A DNA stretch of 64,000 nucleotides from Nitrospirillum sp034427435 (GCF_034427435.1 NZ_JAXQNP010000003.1:1364001-1428000); one strand, 5' to 3'; counted from the first letter of the stretch, positions 43,812 through 53,209 are shown. Numbers and translations are program-made. The notes: a model not told the origin generated them from the letters alone.

Positions 43812-44792
43812 TTAGCGGTCGAAGGCGTCGGTCAGGGTGGCGCGCGCCACGGCGAAGGCGGCGCGGGACGGGGCGGTGTCCGCCAGCCCGTCCAGCCAGA
43901 AAAAGTCGTGGATGCAGCCCATCAGGCGGATGGCGCTGGTTTCCACATCCGCCCCCATCATGCGGCGGGCCAGGGCCTCGCCGCCCTCGCGGGCCAGGTC
44001 GGCCTCCGCCGCCAGGATCAGGGTCGGGGGCAAGCGGCGCAGGCGATCCGGCGGCAGCTCCAGGGGCGACAGGCCCGTCCAGGCCGGCTGGCCGGGAAAG
44101 GCGGGCGGAAGCAGCGCCGCCAGGTCGCCATGGTCCAGCCACGGGGTGGCGGGGGCGTCCGGCGCGGCCTTGCCCACCAGGGGGTGGAACAGGACCTGCG
44201 CGCGGAAGCCATCGCTGGGGGGCAGGCCGGCCGCCAGCAGCACCGCCATGGCGCAGCCGCTGCCATCGCCCACCACGGCGACACGGGTGATGTCCAGCCC
44301 CAGCTCATGTCCATGGGCGCGGACCCAATCCAACGCGGCGCGGGCATGCCTCAGGGCCAGGGCGGCCGGTGCCAGGCCAGGCTCCACGAACACCAGGGCG
44401 GCGTCGCAGGCCTGGGCCAGCGCCGCCGCGGCCCCGCCATGTGTCGCCCAGCCGCCCAGGGCCCATACCCCGCCATGCAGGTAGAAGACAACCGGCACCC
44501 GTTTGCCGTCGGCGCCGGGCGGCCAGGCGATGCGAAGCGCCACATCGCCATCGGGCACGGGCACCTGGACCACGGCATCGGCCACGGGTGCCGCGCTTTC
44601 CTGTAAGCGCGCCGCGATCCCCTGCCGCGCCGCTGGGTCAAGACCGGGGCGGTAGGGCAACAACCCGGCCTCCACCACCCGGTCCAGGAAGCTCTGCACC
44701 CCGGGGTCCAGGGTCAGGCAATAGGCGGCCCGGTCCAGCCGCGGCCCAGGGCCCGACTTGGCAGGGGAAAGGGGGAACGCTTCGGGGATCAT
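43812..44792 (-). CDS. Hormone-sensitive-lipase-family alpha/beta hydrolase with altered nucleophile elbow
   Basis: A 326-residue protein of the Abhydrolase_3 (HSL, family IV esterase) type. The oxyanion segment is FYLHGGVWALGG (usual HGGG/HGGA), and the C-terminal His block is MGCIHDFFWLDG. The acid loop is AAEADLAREGGEAL. The elbow reads VVGDGSGCAMA where the family has G-D-S-A-G, so the expected nucleophile Ser is Gly and a Ser sits one position later. It may have shifted or lost activity. It lies directly downstream of an AraC regulator on the same strand (18-base gap), which may control it. Confidence 0.78.
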   Translation of the reverse strand: MIPEAFPLSPAKSGPGPRLDRAAYCLTLDPGVQSFLDRVVEAGLLPYRPGLDPAARQGIAARLQESAAPVADAVVQVPVPDGDVALRIAWPPGADGKRVPVVFYLHGGVWALGGWATHGGAAAALAQACDAALVFVEPGLAPAALALRHARAALDWVRAHGHELGLDITRVAVVGDGSGCAMAVLLAAGLPPSDGFRAQVLFHPLVGKAAPDAPATPWLDHGDLAALLPPAFPGQPAWTGLSPLELPPDRLRRLPPTLILAAEADLAREGGEALARRMMGADVETSAIRLMGCIHDFFWLDGLADTAPSRAAFAVARATLTDAFDR

Positions 44793-44810
44793 GGCAACGG
44801 TTCCGATGGG

Positions 44811-45383
44811 TCAGGCGATCAGGGAGACGTCGATGGCGTTGGCGCGGCGCCAGTTGGCGGGGCTGCTGCCCGTGGTTTGGCGGAACAGGCGGCTGAAGTG
44901 GGCCTGGTCGGCGAAGCCGCAGGCGTCGGCGATCTCCGCCAGCGCGTCGTCGGTGTCCAGCATCAGCGCCTTGGCGCGTTCCACCCGGCGGCTGATGATG
45001 AAGGCGTGGGGCGACATGCCGAAGGTCTGGCGGAAGGCGGTGCAGAAATGGCTGGTGCTCAGCTTGGCCTCGATCGCCAGGTCCTCATTGCACAGCGTGC
45101 CGTCCAGCCGGCGCTCGATCAGCGCGGTCACGCGGCGGGCCTGCCAGGGCGCCAGGCCGCCGCGCACGGCTTCCGGCGCCGCCTTCTCCGGGGAGCGATA
45201 CAGCAACAGGTCCCGCACCTGGACGATGCGGTCGCGGGCCTGGGCCACGTCATGCTCAACGGCGTGCATGGCCTCTTCCAGCAGGCGCGCGGCGGCGGCC
45301 AGAGTGTTGCTGGCCAGGGTGTTGCCGGCCAGGGTGTTGCCGGCCAGGGTGTTGAAGGCGTCCAGGGTGGCAGTGGCGGTCAT
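44811..45383 (-). CDS. AraC-family transcriptional regulator
   Basis: A 190-residue regulator whose C-terminal 100 residues are the double helix-turn-helix of AraC (LSTSHFCTAFRQTFGMSPHA and FADQAHFSRLFRQTTGSSPA). The short N-terminus has a five-residue repeat (NTLAG, NTLAG, NTLAS, NTLAA) encoded by a 15-bp tandem repeat, then a helical linker. There is no cupin sensor domain, so the signal may be another protein or the level of the regulator itself. ATG 45383 has GGAGG five to ten bases upstream; the frame is open to 45515. The downstream esterase-like gene is the obvious target. Confidence 0.88.
   Translation of the reverse strand: MTATATLDAFNTLAGNTLAGNTLASNTLAAAARLLEEAMHAVEHDVAQARDRIVQVRDLLLYRSPEKAAPEAVRGGLAPWQARRVTALIERRLDGTLCNEDLAIEAKLSTSHFCTAFRQTFGMSPHAFIISRRVERAKALMLDTDDALAEIADACGFADQAHFSRLFRQTTGSSPANWRRANAIDVSLIA
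45304..45363. repeat. 15-bp tandem repeat, four units, inside the AraC gene
   Basis: Units 45304-45318, 45319-45333 and 45334-45348 (core GTGTTGCCGGCCAGG) are nearly identical and a diverged fourth runs to 45363. They encode the NTLAG pentapeptide repeat. Slippage here would change repeat number without breaking the frame. Confidence 0.7.
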
Positions 45384-45524
45384 CTCATCCTCCATCCGGT
45401 GTGTTTCCCCGGGTGCGTCGCGCCGTGGTGGGGAACCGTCGATGAAGGAAGTGTCGGCCAGATGACCGCCAGGCTGGGAGTTAAGCGATGTGAAGCGTTG
45501 TTTAACGCCCCACACCGTTAAGCG

Positions 45525-48056
45525 CTAAACGGTCAGCAGCGGGCCGTGCCACCCGGCCAGGGGGGCGGCCAGGGGGGTGGCCAGGGGGGTGGAACGCGCC
45601 ATCACCCGGGCGCGGGCCTCCGCGGCGCCCGCCACGGCGAACATCTCCACCTGCATGGCGCTGGCGCCGGCGGGGATGGCGCCAGGCCGGCCGAGTGCCG
45701 CGCCATAGCCCTGGACGAAGACATGCCAATGGTCCAGGGCGTGGCGGGTGGTGCGCTGGGCCAGCAGGTCGATCCAGGCGCCGGCCAACGCCTCCTCGCC
45801 CGCCGCGATGGCCACGGGGATGCAGCCGATGGCCAGGCCATAGCAGATGGACAGGGCGTGGTCCGTGCCCACGGCGTCCTCGGCGCACAGGCGGGCCAGA
45901 TCCATGGCGCCGTTGATGTCGCCCATCAGCCATTGCAGGCGCATCAGCAGGCTCAGCGCCGCCACCTTGCCGTCCACTTGGGCGTGGTTGGCGTGGTTCA
46001 CCCGCACGGGGTCGGCGTCGGCGGCGATGACCGCCTGCAGCAACTCCAGGGCCGGCTGGTGGTCCCCCATGAAGTGGTGGGACAGGGCGCGCATGTGCAT
46101 GGCGGTCTGACGGTCGGCCAGGCCGGCGTCCGGGCCGATGCGGTCGGTGAACGCCTCCGCCAGCGCCAGGCTTTCGGCGTAGCCGCCCTCCAAGATGCGG
46201 TGGGCCCACACGCCCCACAGCGCGCGGCGGGCCAACCCCTCATCACCCATGTCCTCGGCGATGCTCAAGGCGCGCTGGAACGCCCGGCCCATCTCCGGCA
46301 CCGGTCCCCGCGTATGCCACAGCGCATGCCCATAGGCCGCCAGCAATTCCACCCGCTGGGCCTGGTCGACCGCGCCCGTGGAGGAGGCACCGGCCGGGGC
46401 CTCCTGGTCCAGCACCTCCAGGATGCGCTCCGCCCGCCCCAGGAACTCATCGGCCAGTGACAGGTGGAACCACAGTGAGGCGCTGGCGACGATCAGGCCC
46501 AGGCCCAGGCCGATGTCGCCATCCTCCCCCGTCGCCCAGTCCAGGGCGCCGCGGATGTCGTCGATGCGGCGGCTGTGGATGGCCAGCCAATCGCGCGGGG
46601 CCTTGCCCTCCCACGCGGCCTGCGCGTCGGTGAAGAGGGAGGTCATGTGGCGGGCGTGGGCGGCGCGGATGCGGCCCTCCGCGCCTGTGTCGGCCAGGCG
46701 CTCGTGGCCATAGTATCGCGTGGTGTCCAGCAGGCGGTAGCGGGTGGCGCCGCCCTCCCGGCTGCTGACCACCAGGGACTTGGCCACCAGGTCTGCCAGG
46801 CCGTCCAGCACCGCCATCTCGCGCCCGCCGGTCACGCCACGCGCGTCCGCCGCGTCGAAGCCGGCGCGGAAGACCGACAGGCTGATCAGCAGCTCCTTTT
46901 CCTCCGCCGCCAGCAGCCCATAGCTCCAGTCCAGCGCCGCGCGCAGGGTGCGGTGGCGGGGCAGGGCGGTGCGCCGGCCGCGGGTCAGCAGGTTCAGCCG
47001 GTCGTGCAGGCGGCTGGCCAGCTCCGGCAGTTCCATCAGGTCGACGCGGGCGGCGGCCAGTTCGATGGCCAGCGGAATACCGTCCAGGCGGCGGCAGATC
47101 TCGGCCAGGTCCTGGGCGTTGGCGTCGTCCACGGTGAAGTCCGACCGCACGGCCCGCGCCCGTTCGAAGAACAGGGCGGCGGCGGGATAGGCCAGGACGG
47201 ACGCCGCGCCCTGGGCCTGGTCGTCCGGGATGGGCAGGGCCGGCAGGCGATGCACCCATTCGCCCGCGGCGCGCAGGGGTTCCCGGCTGGTGGCCAGGAT
47301 CAGCAGGCTGGGCACGGCATGCAGCAGGCGCTCCGCCAATTCCGCCACCGCGTCGACCAGATGCTCGCAATTGTCCAGCAGCAACAGGCTGGGGCTGGCG
47401 CCCAGGGTGGCGGCCACGGCGGTGAAGCTGTCGGCGCCGGTCGCCGGCAAGCCCAGCGCGGTGGCCAGCGTGCCCTCCACCCACGCCGCGTCGGACACGG
47501 GCGCCAGGTCGACGAAACGTATCGTGATGTCCTGCGCCAGCGCCGCCGCCGTGGCCAGCGCCACGGAGGTCTTGCCGATGCCCCCGGGACCCGCCAGCGT
47601 CAGGAAGCGCCGCTCCGGCAGTTCGGCCGCCAGGCTGGCCACGACCTCCGCCCGGCCCAACAGGCGCACCAGGGGCCGGGGGGCCGCCGGTTCCGGCGCC
47701 GGCCGCGCGGGCGGGGCGGCCTGGTTGGCCGCCTGCGCCGGCGTCGCGCGGGCCACGGGCAGGGTCAGGCGATAGCCGCGGCCGGCCTCGTTCACCACCA
47801 GGCCATCGTCGCCCAGGGCCTTGCGCAGGCCGGACAGGTGGACGCGCACCGCGCTTTCATCGATGGCCTGGCCGGGCCAGACCTCGGCCAGCAGGCGGTC
47901 GCGGGTCACCAGTTCGCCCCCGGCGGCGGCCAGCACGGCCAGCAGGTTGGCGGCGCGGCCGCCCAGCTTCACCGGCTGCCCCGCCTTGGCCAGCGTCATC
48001 TGCGGCACGTCGAAGGTGAAGCTGCCGAAGGTGTAACGGACGCCCTGGTCACTCAT
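45525..48056 (-). CDS. Winged-helix plus STAND-ATPase transcriptional regulator
   Basis: An 843-residue multidomain regulator. Residues 8-100 are an OmpR/PhoB-type winged helix (FGSFTFDVPQMTLAKAG, then SAVRVHLSGLRKALGDDGLV). An Ala/Pro linker leads to an NB-ARC/STAND ATPase with Walker A AGPGGIGKTSVAL near 156 and Walker B LLLLDNCEHLVDAV, followed by TSREPL and RLDGIPLAIELAAARV segments. The last 350 residues are helical repeats of TPR character. The architecture matches large ATP-dependent activators (SARP/CadC-like). It lies 68 bases downstream of the MFS/monooxygenase/HlyD/DHA2 cassette on the same strand, so it may be co-transcribed and control it. The C-terminus holds a 12-bp repeat. Confidence 0.88.
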   Translation of the reverse strand: MSDQGVRYTFGSFTFDVPQMTLAKAGQPVKLGGRAANLLAVLAAAGGELVTRDRLLAEVWPGQAIDESAVRVHLSGLRKALGDDGLVVNEAGRGYRLTLPVARATPAQAANQAAPPARPAPEPAAPRPLVRLLGRAEVVASLAAELPERRFLTLAGPGGIGKTSVALATAAALAQDITIRFVDLAPVSDAAWVEGTLATALGLPATGADSFTAVAATLGASPSLLLLDNCEHLVDAVAELAERLLHAVPSLLILATSREPLRAAGEWVHRLPALPIPDDQAQGAASVLAYPAAALFFERARAVRSDFTVDDANAQDLAEICRRLDGIPLAIELAAARVDLMELPELASRLHDRLNLLTRGRRTALPRHRTLRAALDWSYGLLAAEEKELLISLSVFRAGFDAADARGVTGGREMAVLDGLADLVAKSLVVSSREGGATRYRLLDTTRYYGHERLADTGAEGRIRAAHARHMTSLFTDAQAAWEGKAPRDWLAIHSRRIDDIRGALDWATGEDGDIGLGLGLIVASASLWFHLSLADEFLGRAERILEVLDQEAPAGASSTGAVDQAQRVELLAAYGHALWHTRGPVPEMGRAFQRALSIAEDMGDEGLARRALWGVWAHRILEGGYAESLALAEAFTDRIGPDAGLADRQTAMHMRALSHHFMGDHQPALELLQAVIAADADPVRVNHANHAQVDGKVAALSLLMRLQWLMGDINGAMDLARLCAEDAVGTDHALSICYGLAIGCIPVAIAAGEEALAGAWIDLLAQRTTRHALDHWHVFVQGYGAALGRPGAIPAGASAMQVEMFAVAGAAEARARVMARSTPLATPLAAPLAGWHGPLLTV
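45557..45592. repeat. 12-bp tandem repeat, three units, at the end of the STAND regulator
   Basis: Units 45557-45568, 45569-45580 and 45581-45592 (CCAGGGGGGTGG with one variant) encode a repeated Thr/Ala-Pro-Leu-Ala tetrapeptide near the C-terminus. Confidence 0.6.
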
Positions 48057-48124
48057 CGTTCGACCCGCATGCCTTGATCATCCCCTGGTACCCCCGACGT
48101 TCTACGGTCCCGCCCGTCATCGCT

Positions 48125-49729
48125 TCAAGCCTTGGCCGCCGGCGGGCGCAGCCAGGCGGCCAGCAGAATGCAAACCAGCGCGCCCACGGCCGCCGCGGCG
48201 AAGCCGTCGATATAGGCAAGGACGGACGCCTGCTGCGCCACCCGGCCCGCCAGCAGTTGGGCGGCTCCGCCGACAGGGTCGTCCATATGCGGGGCCAGGG
48301 CCGCCTGATAGCGGGCCAGCCGGTCGGCGGTGGCACCCGACAGCGGGTCGACATGCAGGCCCAGAAGGTTGGAATGAAGCTGTTCGCGCGTGCGCACGAA
48401 GGTCTGCATGAAGGCGACGCCGATCTCCCCGCCGAACAGGCGGGCGGTCTGCATCAGCGCGCCGATGGAAATGGCGTCGGCCGGGGTGATGTTGCGCACC
48501 ACCAGCACCACCAGGGCCGTCAGCGCCAGACACTGCCCCACCGCCTGCAAGGCTTGCGAGGGCAGGAAGTCCCAGGTGGCCCACAGGCTGGTCAGGGCCG
48601 TGGCCTGCCAGCAGGCGATGGCGATCAGCAGGGCGCCGGCGGCCAGCACCCAGCGTCCATCCACCCGGGCCAGCACCCAGGCCAGCGGCAGGATCAGGGC
48701 GAACTGGGGCAGCGCGATGAACAGCAGCACGGGGCCCACCTGCAACTCCCGGAAGTTCTGCACCACCTGCAGGTAGAGGGGGATGATGTAGGCGGTGGAC
48801 AGGATGATGAAGCGGAAGCCCGCCAGCAGCAGCATGAGCAGCAGCAGGTTGGCGCGCAGCATCAGGCGCAGGTTCAGGAAGGGGCGCCGGCTGACCACCA
48901 GCTCGCGCACCGCGAACAGGGCGGTGACGATGGCGCCCGCCACCAGCAGGCCCACCACCAAGCCGTTGCGCGTCCAGTCCAGGCGGTTGCCCTGGTCCAG
49001 GCCGGCGTACAGCAGGCCGAAGCCCACGCCGGCATAGGCGACACCGGGCCCGTCGTGCTGTTTCAGCAGGTCGGTGTTCACAGGCTCCCGCGGGACGCCG
49101 ATCCAGACGCACAGGAACATGACGGGCAGGACCAGGCAGTATTGCCAGTTCAGCCAGGCGATGGACCAGTTCTCGGCGTACCACCCCTCCAGCGCCGCGC
49201 CGATGTTCTGCGAGAATTCGGAATTCATGGCATAGGCGGCCAGGCCGTAGAGGGTCAGGCGCGCCGGCAGATTCAGGACGATGAAGCGGATGGTCAGCGG
49301 GATGAAGGTGCCGCCCCCCACGCCCGACAGGAACTGCATGGCCAGATAGGCGGTCAGGTTGGGTGACAGCGGCGCCAGCAGGCTGGCGACGAAGAACAGG
49401 CCGATGCCGGCGAACAGAACGCGGCGGGCCCCAAAGACAATGCCCAGATAGGGGCAGGCGACGCCCACCACCATTTGGCCCACGCCATAGGCGGTGGTGA
49501 TCCACGCCCCTTCGTCAAAGCCGGCGTGCAGGCCGCCCCGCAGATCGGCCAGGCCGAAGGTGGTGGCGCGGGCGCCCAGGGTGGACACCAACGCCCCCAG
49601 CAGCACGCCCAGGATGCCGATATAGGCCCGCAGGCCGTCCAGCTTCGGCCATGGGGCCAGCATCGGGCCCAGCGTCGGGCCCAGCATCGGGCGTTGCTGC
49701 GGCGCCGGCGGGACGGCCGCGGCGGTCAT
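48125..49729 (-). CDS. DHA2-family MFS drug exporter (EmrB-like)
   Basis: A 534-residue, 14-helix proton antiporter of the DHA2 type. Segments include GARATTFGLADLRGGL, the AYGVGQMVVGVACPYLGIVFGARRV loop (motif A region), GVGGGTFIPLTIRF (motif C region) and a C-terminal helix VLAYIDGFAAAAVGALVCIL. It works with a periplasmic adaptor such as the HlyD-like protein encoded just upstream, whose stop overlaps this ATG by four bases. A Pro/Leu-rich leader is encoded by a 12-bp repeat. It probably exports a toxic aromatic or an antibiotic; the ligand is unknown. Confidence 0.9.
   Translation of the reverse strand: MTAAAVPPAPQQRPMLGPTLGPMLAPWPKLDGLRAYIGILGVLLGALVSTLGARATTFGLADLRGGLHAGFDEGAWITTAYGVGQMVVGVACPYLGIVFGARRVLFAGIGLFFVASLLAPLSPNLTAYLAMQFLSGVGGGTFIPLTIRFIVLNLPARLTLYGLAAYAMNSEFSQNIGAALEGWYAENWSIAWLNWQYCLVLPVMFLCVWIGVPREPVNTDLLKQHDGPGVAYAGVGFGLLYAGLDQGNRLDWTRNGLVVGLLVAGAIVTALFAVRELVVSRRPFLNLRLMLRANLLLLMLLLAGFRFIILSTAYIIPLYLQVVQNFRELQVGPVLLFIALPQFALILPLAWVLARVDGRWVLAAGALLIAIACWQATALTSLWATWDFLPSQALQAVGQCLALTALVVLVVRNITPADAISIGALMQTARLFGGEIGVAFMQTFVRTREQLHSNLLGLHVDPLSGATADRLARYQAALAPHMDDPVGGAAQLLAGRVAQQASVLAYIDGFAAAAVGALVCILLAAWLRPPAAKA
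49657..49692. repeat. 12-bp tandem repeat, three units, at the start of the DHA2 exporter
   Basis: Units 49657-49668, 49669-49680 and 49681-49692 (CCAGCATCGGGC with one variant) encode a LGPM/LGPT repeat in the exporter's N-terminal leader. Confidence 0.65.
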
Positions 49730-50846
49730 TTGCTGTCATCCACGTCGATGGTGGACACGACCGACATGCCGGGGCGCACCAGCGTGCCCAGGGCCGGCAC
49801 GGGATCCAGGACGATCTTCACCGGCACGCGCTGCACCACCTTGGTGAAGTTGCCGGTGGCGTTGTCGGGCGGGAGCAGGGTGAAGACGCTGCCGGTGCCG
49901 GGCGACCAGCTTTCCACATGGCCGTGCAGCACCAGGTCGGGGAAGGCGTCCACCGTCACCGTGGCCCGGTCACCCACCCGCACATGGGTCATCTGGGTTT
50001 CCTTGTAGTTGGCCACCACCCACACCCGGGGCAGGGCCATGACGCCGATGATCTGGGTGCCGACGTTGACGAACTGCCCGGGGCGCACCTGGCGCTGGCC
50101 CACCATGCCGTCGGCGGGGGCCACGATGCGGGTATAGGCCAGGTTGTCGCGGGCCAGGTCGAGCTGCGCCTGACCCTCCCTCACTTGCGCCGTCAGTTGC
50201 CGTTCCTGCACGTCCAGGCTGGCCAGCAGGGCCTTCTGCTGCGCCAACTGGGCGGTGGCCAACTGCGATTGGGCCAGGGCTTTCGCGGCATCGGCGTCGG
50301 CCTGCTCCACCTTCTGCCCCGTGCCGGCGATCCCCGTGCGCAGCAGGTCGCGCTGGCGCGCCGCCTCCAGCCGCGTGCGGGTGACGTCGGCGTCGGCGGC
50401 GGCGATGCTGGCCTGCGCCTGCTGGATCAGGGCGCGCTGCACGTCCCGCTGGTTGGCCAGGTTGGCCAGCGCCGCCTGGGCCGCCGCCAGGCCGGCTTCC
50501 GCCAGATCGACCTGGGCGCGGTAGTCCGACGGCTCGATCTGGGCGATCAGGTCGCCCTTGTGCACTGACTGGAAGTCGTCCACCGCCACCGTCTGGACGT
50601 AGCCCGATATCTTGGCCGACAGCGGCGTCAGGTCGCCGGTGACGTAGGCGTCGCTGGAGGATTGGTGGCGCGCGGCGCCGACCCAGCGGTCCCAGTGCCC
50701 GGCCACCAGCCAGACCAGGACGATGGCCCCGGCCAGGGCCAGGGTGCGCAGCACGGGGGGCAACCATCGGGTGCGGCCGGGAAGGGCTTCGGTGGGGGGA
50801 CGGCGGTGGGGGTAGGGGTGGAAGTGGGGGTGGTCACGGTGTCCAT
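49726..50846 (-). CDS. HlyD/EmrA-type membrane fusion protein, with one-base frameshift
   Basis: Periplasmic adaptor with one N-terminal transmembrane helix (LRTLALAGAIVLVWLVAGHW), a lipoyl/biotinyl half (SSDAYVTGDLTPLSAKISGY, VHKGDLIAQIEPSDY), a long coiled-coil hairpin and a beta-barrel domain (ARDNLAYTRIVAPADGMVG). I place the start at ATG 50846 (MDTVTTPTSTPTPTAV), five bases after the upstream stop, with GGAG before it. That start is one base out of frame with the body. A run of six G on the plus strand (50794-50799) is where one added base gives a continuous 373-residue protein. The alternative in-frame start would create a His-rich leader overlapping the upstream gene. Confidence 0.78.
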
Positions 50847-50851
50847 GGCGC

Positions 50852-51967
50852 TCACTCCAACGCCGCGCCCAGGCGGCGACCATAGGCGGTGATGGCCGCG
50901 CCGGTGGCGCATCGCTCAGCGCTGTACAGCGCCAGCGCGTCGGCCACCGTCGGCGCCTCCGCCAGGTGGCGGCGCAGCGCCAGGGCGTCACCGGCGGCCT
51001 TGGCCACGCCCATGGCGGTGTGGGGACGGGCCACGAAGGCGGCGTCGCCCAGCAGGGCGATGCGGCCGGACGCCATCACCGGCGCCTCGTAATCGAAGAT
51101 CGCTTGGATGAAGGGTGCCGGCTCCGTCGCCACCACGCTGGCGAAGGGTGGCGGCAGCAGACGGGCGGCATCGGATCGCAAGGCGGCCACGGCGGGCGCC
51201 CGCACCTGCCCAGGGGACAGGGAATGGGGATGGCACCGCCCTTCCGTGTCGGTCAGCGTGGACGGCAGGGCGGCCGCCGGCACCGGCCTGTACCACACCC
51301 AGTTATAGCGCCGCTGGCCCACCGCGATCTCGCCACCCGGCCCCGGCACCAGATAGCCCAGGGCGTGGGATCGCGGCATCATGTAGAAGGCGAAGCGGTC
51401 GCGCAGGAGGGCGGCCTCCGCCGGTAACTGGCCCTCGGCGAACAGGCCGCGCCAGGCGACATAGCCGGCATAGCAGTTGGGTGAGGGCGCCCCGGTCACC
51501 ACCGGCCGCACGACCGAGCCCAGGCCGTCGGCGCCGATGACCAGGTCCGCCTCCTCCTCCCCGCCGTCCACGAACAGCAGGCGGGCGCGGTCCGGTCCCT
51601 GGGTCACGGTTCCCACGGCGCGGCCGGTCACGTATTGGTCGCCGGCTACCTTCGATCGCATGACGCGGAACAGATGGTCCCAGGAGATCTGGGTTTGCGG
51701 CGTGGCGTGCCGCTCCGCGATGCCGCCGTCGCGATCAAAATAGATGCGCTCGAACGCCACCACGCCGATGCGGGCGACATGGTCGCACCCCACGGCCCGC
51801 AGCAGGGTGAACAACTCCCGCTGGCTGACCAGTCCGGCGCCCCGCCCAGCCAAGCCGGTGGTGGAGCGTTCGTAAAGGCGGACATCATGCCCGTCCTGCC
51901 GCAACAGGGCCGCCGCGAACAAGCCGCCGACGGAACCGCCGACGATGCGGATGCGCAAGGGTTTCAT
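50852..51967 (-). CDS. FAD-dependent monooxygenase (2,6-dihydroxypyridine hydroxylase / TetX-like)
   Basis: A 371-residue class A flavoprotein hydroxylase. It has the FAD motif IVGGSVGGLFAAALLRQDGH at the start, the DG-type motif LVIGADGLGSVVRP near 145 and the ribityl motif IALLGDAAFVARPHTAMGVA near 305. The YAGYVAWRGLF segment and the RPHTAMGVAKA ending of the FAD site recall 2,6-dihydroxypyridine 3-monooxygenase. TetX and related antibiotic-modifying enzymes share the same frame. It lies three bases after an MFS gene and five before an adaptor gene, all in one operon, so either hydroxylation with export of an aromatic or antibiotic detoxification fits. Confidence 0.85.
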   Translation of the reverse strand: MKPLRIRIVGGSVGGLFAAALLRQDGHDVRLYERSTTGLAGRGAGLVSQRELFTLLRAVGCDHVARIGVVAFERIYFDRDGGIAERHATPQTQISWDHLFRVMRSKVAGDQYVTGRAVGTVTQGPDRARLLFVDGGEEEADLVIGADGLGSVVRPVVTGAPSPNCYAGYVAWRGLFAEGQLPAEAALLRDRFAFYMMPRSHALGYLVPGPGGEIAVGQRRYNWVWYRPVPAAALPSTLTDTEGRCHPHSLSPGQVRAPAVAALRSDAARLLPPPFASVVATEPAPFIQAIFDYEAPVMASGRIALLGDAAFVARPHTAMGVAKAAGDALALRRHLAEAPTVADALALYSAERCATGAAITAYGRRLGAALE

Positions 51968-51970
51968 CGC

Positions 51971-53209
51971 TCAGCCTCCCGTCCTGGCCACCCGGCGGCG
52001 GCGCAGGGTCAGCAGGGCCTGGATGGCGAAGGCCAGGACCGCCAGGCCGCCACCCAGGGTGCAGACGGCGGGCCATTGCCCCACCTTCCACGCGGCGGTG
52101 GCGGCGGCGGACCCCACGGCGCCTCCCAGGAACATGCTGCCCATGAACACGGTGTTCAGGCGGCTGCGCGCCTGCGGGTCCAGGGCGAAGACGATGGCCT
52201 GGTTGGAGACGAGGGCCCCCTGCATGCCGAAATCCAGGATGATCACCCCGGCCACCATGGCCCAGACATTGGCCCAGGACCCGAACAGCAGCCACGACAG
52301 CAGGGTGACGACGGTGCCCAGGCCCACTACCAGGTGCGGCCCCCGCCGGTCCGCCAGGCGTCCGGCGATGGGGGCCGCCACCACGCCCGCGGCGCCGATG
52401 ACGCCGAACAGGCCGGCCACATCGGCCCCCAGGTTGAAGACCGGCTGCTCCAGCCGCAGCGCCAGCACGGTCCAGAAGGCGGAGAAGGAGGCGAACAGGG
52501 CGCCCTGGGTCAGGGCCGCGGCGCGCAGCGCCGGCCGGTGCCGCCACAGCTGCGCGAGCGAGGCCAGCGCCTCACGATAGCGCAGCGTGCTGGCCGGGGC
52601 GTGGCGGGGCAGGGTCGCTGCCATCAGCGCGGCGGTGCCCCAGGCCAGCGGCACCGCCAGCCAGAACATGGACCGCCAGCCGTGATGGGTGGCGACGAAG
52701 CCGCCCAGCGTGCGGCTGAACAACACGCCGCACAGCAGGCCGCTCATCACCATGCCGATGACGTGGCCGCGCTTGTGCGGCGCCGCCAGGGTGGCGGCCA
52801 GGGGCACGATCTGCTGGGCCACGGTGGACAACACCCCGATGAACAGCGAGGCCACCACCAGCCAGGCGGCGGACGGGGCGACGGCGGCCAGCGCCAGCAT
52901 TACGCCGATGGCCAGCAGTTGCATCACGATCAGGCGCCGCCGGTCCACCAGGTCGCCCAGGGGCACCAGCAGCAACAGGCCGGCGGCGTAGCCCAGCTGG
53001 GTCGCCGTCGGCACAAAGCCGGTGAGCACGCTTCCCGCGAACTCACGCTCCAGGATGCCCAGCATGGGTTGGTTGTAATAGATGTTGGCCACGGCGATGC
53101 CGCAGGCGGCGGCCATGGCCAGGGTCAGCGCCCCGGTCAAGGCGGGCGCCGGCGATACGGCCGGTGTGTCCGAGGGATGGGTGTCCGAGGGTTGGGGGGC
53201 AGGGGTCAT
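51971..53209 (-). CDS. MFS transporter (DHA1-like efflux family)
   Basis: A 412-residue 12-helix transporter. Helix 1 ends in the conserved IAVANIYYNQPMLG of one MFS subfamily, followed by LLLLVPLGDLVDRRRLIVM (motif A) and a second copy in IAGRLADRRGPHLV. The N-terminus is a Pro/Ser/Thr-rich leader with a small SDT-P duplication. It is the first gene of the leftward cassette with the FAD monooxygenase, HlyD adaptor and DHA2 exporter. Having two different MFS genes in one cassette may mean import and export of related compounds. The promoter is within 53210-53344. Confidence 0.87.
   Translation of the reverse strand: MTPAPQPSDTHPSDTPAVSPAPALTGALTLAMAAACGIAVANIYYNQPMLGILEREFAGSVLTGFVPTATQLGYAAGLLLLVPLGDLVDRRRLIVMQLLAIGVMLALAAVAPSAAWLVVASLFIGVLSTVAQQIVPLAATLAAPHKRGHVIGMVMSGLLCGVLFSRTLGGFVATHHGWRSMFWLAVPLAWGTAALMAATLPRHAPASTLRYREALASLAQLWRHRPALRAAALTQGALFASFSAFWTVLALRLEQPVFNLGADVAGLFGVIGAAGVVAAPIAGRLADRRGPHLVVGLGTVVTLLSWLLFGSWANVWAMVAGVIILDFGMQGALVSNQAIVFALDPQARSRLNTVFMGSMFLGGAVGSAAATAAWKVGQWPAVCTLGGGLAVLAFAIQALLTLRRRRVARTGG

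Noticed and set aside
45304..45363. Tandem repeats as a CRISPR array
   Set aside because: The units are 12-17 bp, directly adjacent without spacers, and several are inside genes; no cas gene is present.
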